Assembly (NCBI GenBank): GCA_964020085.1
Contig: OZ026600.1
Span: 37,523,919 to 37,587,918 of the forward strand
Direction of reading: 5' to 3'
DNA from: Micromussa lordhowensis
Taxonomy: Eukaryota; Cnidaria; Anthozoa; Scleractinia; Lobophylliidae
DNA: 64,000 nt
Within the stretch, counting starts at the first letter, position 1; the number at the start of each line of letters is the position of its first letter. Both the position numbers and the translations under genes were made by a program. This document shows, one piece after another, positions 61,293 to 64,000 of the stretch. The notes beneath the pieces were generated by a model that had not been told where the DNA came from, made no database searches, and worked only from the letters and a program-made list of their open reading frames with translations.

Positions 61293-61839
61293 GTTTTTAT
61301 TATATGGAGACTTAATATTGAATATTTAGCAAAAGGGAAAAGCAAAGCAAAAGGCGGGAATCGTGACGTCATTGACCGATACGACACTCACAAAGGTGAC
61401 ATACGGAAAATACGCCACTCGGGTCCCGGATGAAGTGGCGTATGGAATCTACGAGTGGTTTAGTTCCCAGTAAAACACTCTCCTTAAAGTCCTTAAAGTC
61501 TTGCTCTTTTTACTTATGGTGCCGAGTTCAATCAGCTTAGGGCAGTCATAAGTCTGCTGGATTACTTGATGGATAGACTCCTCCTTAGTATGTGATCAGT
61601 TATTATTATTTTTATTGTTATCATCATCATCATCATTATTTTAATTATTATAGCGCATTTCAAGACGGAAGAAGACTGGGTGATGAGACGAGGAAGGACA
61701 CCAATAGACCTTATCGTCATGCTTTGTCACGATTCGTGATGCAGGACCCGAGACCATTTCCGCCCCACCCCTGTGAATCGCTGAGAGACGAATTAGTCAA
61801 AAATTATTATTCTGGCCGCGCGATTAGTGGCTCGCGGGG

Positions 61840-62467
61840 TGTCATGGGATGTTTAGGGACTATTTAGGCATTTGGCGGGAGATTTATTTAGGTCATTTCT
61901 ACGTTCTTAGATATATTTCTAGATAGAGAAAAGAAAGTGTAACATAGCGCGTGCACGGAAGTAACATTTCCTGGCTTTTTATCAGAACTAGAAAGCAATT
62001 CTTGGTTTATTAGAGTTAATTAGCAGGACAGTCTAAGGATCGTTAAACGTCATCCTTGACTTCCCTGTGTGATTGGATGGAAGAAGTATTTTCTGATTTT
62101 GTTGTAGTTCGGCTTAGTTAGCATATAAAATAGGACTTTGTGTTGCCTATTCTGTCTGAAGTTTATACACGAGATTAGCAAATCAGATTATAATCGGCTG
62201 TCCGATTTTGCAGTCTCCACTTTGTCCCCGAAACTTCGTCCTACCACCATTAACCTGGACTTATATTATGTTTGGTTTACATCAACAGGCTCTACAATGC
62301 CGTCGGAGTTGTTCAATCAGCAACAATAGCCTCGGGCTGTGTAGCAAGTGTTGCCTTGCTACTGAAGAGTGTCCCGCGATAACGAAATCCTGCAATGTTT
62401 TACTTCTCGTCACAACGCGGTGTGCTAAACGCTTTCTCCGCTATCCACGAAAAACACCCTAGTAACA
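61840..62467 (+). mobile_element. Possible solo LTR
   Basis: The stretch begins TGTCATGGGATG after a G-rich run (CTCGCGGGG) and ends AGTAACA before TGGGCGCC, a faint primer-site-like sequence. It includes a TATA-like CATATAAAATAGG near 62120. There is no second LTR, no gag/pol frame downstream, and no clear target duplication, so borders and identity are tentative. Confidence 0.25.
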
Positions 62468-64000
62468 TGGGCGCCCTTTCAATCCCTTCTGGCAACCTCA
62501 CGGAGAAATGTAAGTATAATATTAGTAGTGCAAGTGTTTGTCCTGTAAATAAAATTGCGTGTTAAAAAAAGAAACTTTACGGAGAAGTCATCTGTAGGAA
62601 TCGTACACACAATATAAACTGTACACAATTATAATAATAATAATAGTTTATTTGATTTTGCAATCACGAGCTCAAATGCCTGCTCATTTTTTTCTGACAA
62701 TAAAATATCAGTCTCACTGCTACACTAGAAATAATGACATGATAATAATAATGATAATAATAATGTTCATCTTATGTTAAGATTCCTTTTTACGCATAAC
62801 CTTGAAGTCTTTTCAATTACGGTATAAAGAACAAGAACACGCATCGAGAGATCACACTGACGTCCGTTGTTGCCTAATCTCAACGGGTTTGATCTTGCTA
62901 AAATTTTCAGAACTATCGATGAAAGTTTCGCTTGTTTGACAAGATGATGTTCTTTTTTTAGTTCTCTCGGCTTGTTTCCTTCTCGACTCTTGCTGTTTTT
63001 TGAAATAACCTTTTAATAAAGTTATACGAAGCTATAAGAATTGAACGAGAAAGTGATAGTATAAAATTTATATCTGAGCCCCAATCCAGGCTACTTCCCT
63101 CCGTCCCTTTGGTTTTAGTATTAGCTGTAAACAATTGTTAAATATCAAGAAAATTTCACCTTGTTGATAAATTTGTTATTTCTCGAGACTCGCAAGCTTG
63201 AGTTTGTCATAATAATAAGAAGAAAATGAGATGTTTCGACACTTCACATTAACAACAACTTGATTCTCATTAACTTCCTATTTGAATTTACTATAAAAAT
63301 CAGACAAGCAACAACATTGAAACATCTGGTCATCCTCGGAATATGGTTAAACATCAATTACATAATTTACTAATTAAAATCTAAACTCGTAATTTTAATA
63401 CCCTGCGAGTAAAGCCGTTTCGCCTCACACGGCACAGAGATGATTGCAATGCAAAGGAGGCTCCGCTCACAGGGTAGACAGCCTGGGAAGGACTTCCACA
63501 TAAAAATGGCGGGGCTGATCGTCGTACCTTTTAGAAGTTACAAAGCGGTTTTGGTATCTCTTCGGGTGTTCAGCCCCAAAAGGTCTACAGTGGGAGATTT
63601 TGCGGCACCTTTCAGGGCATCGAGTCGAAAAAATTATGACAGGAACTAATATATTGTTTTAGAATTGGTACTACTTAAGGGTGAAAACAAATTTCAATTT
63701 CCAACCCCACAAAACAGTATCTTGGTACCTCTTAGGGGAGGTTTACAAAATTTCCCGCGGGCACCCCGGTCTTTTTTATATGGGAGTCCCCACCAGGGGG
63801 TAGACAGTAACTTTAAACATTTTACAAGGAATACTTACAACCAAAAAATCATTACATTTCACAAGCCTACTAACACTTCTGTTGGTTATGCAAAACTGTC
63901 ATGCAGTTGCTATAGAGACGAGGAAGAGCGAAAGAGAGACCGCTGTTCATGTTGGCGGTAACATGGGACCTTCTTTTAATGTTGTAAGATTCTAAGATTT

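Larger units (their letters stand above)
60659..64000. other. Upstream of KCTD3; repeats, no gene recognised
   Basis: The KCTD3 promoter should lie at the left edge; a minus-strand CCAAT (seen as ATTGG) lies near 60776. Beyond it are a palindromic MITE, a short ATC microsatellite, a possible solo LTR (61840-62467) and AT-rich sequence with ATA/AAT runs. Frames at 63440-63649 and 63665-63961 are open and somewhat protein-like (for example LVSLRVFSPKRSTVGDF). They match nothing I can name and run to the window edge. Confidence 0.45.

Overview
The window reads as nuclear DNA of an animal, most likely an anthozoan cnidarian and probably a stony coral. It is AT-rich. Its genes are split into many short exons joined at GT/AG sites, their proteins are clearly metazoan, and introns and spacers are full of small foldback elements, tRNA-derived SINEs and Penelope-like fragments. 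The organism call is inference; the gene calls rest on exon-by-exon translation with matching splice phases.

Layout: (1) 1-5.7 kb holds repeats only, including a 102-bp minisatellite and a LINE relic. (2) 5.7-10.4 kb, minus strand: a five-exon TMEM26-family membrane protein. (3) 14.6-23.4 kb, plus strand: a seven-exon gene of about 730 residues ending in a Polycomb-type SAM domain. (4) 24.8-26.0 kb, minus strand: a one-exon seven-helix protein whose predicted topology is inverted (N-terminus inside), like gustatory-receptor-like proteins. (5) 26.7-47.0 kb, plus strand: a complete 33-exon TTLL5 tubulin polyglutamylase of about 1251 residues, divergent from gene 4. (6) 49.2-60.7 kb, minus strand: a complete 18-exon KCTD3/SHKBP1-type BTB plus WD-repeat protein, convergent with TTLL5. 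(7) 60.7-64 kb: foldbacks and a possible solo LTR, with no gene recognised.

The five genes are independent eukaryotic units, not an operon. TTLL5 acts on microtubules of cilia and centrioles. KCTD3/SHKBP1 is a membrane-trafficking and signalling scaffold. The SAM protein is probably a nuclear, chromatin-linked factor. The TMEM26-like and seven-helix proteins are membrane proteins of unknown ligand. No prokaryotic-style system, CRISPR array, rRNA or viral genome was seen. The points most worth a second look are the inverted seven-helix receptor candidate, an extra copy of the TMEM26 start exon, a possible SAM-less isoform, and Penelope-type termini that keep hammerhead-ribozyme-like cores.
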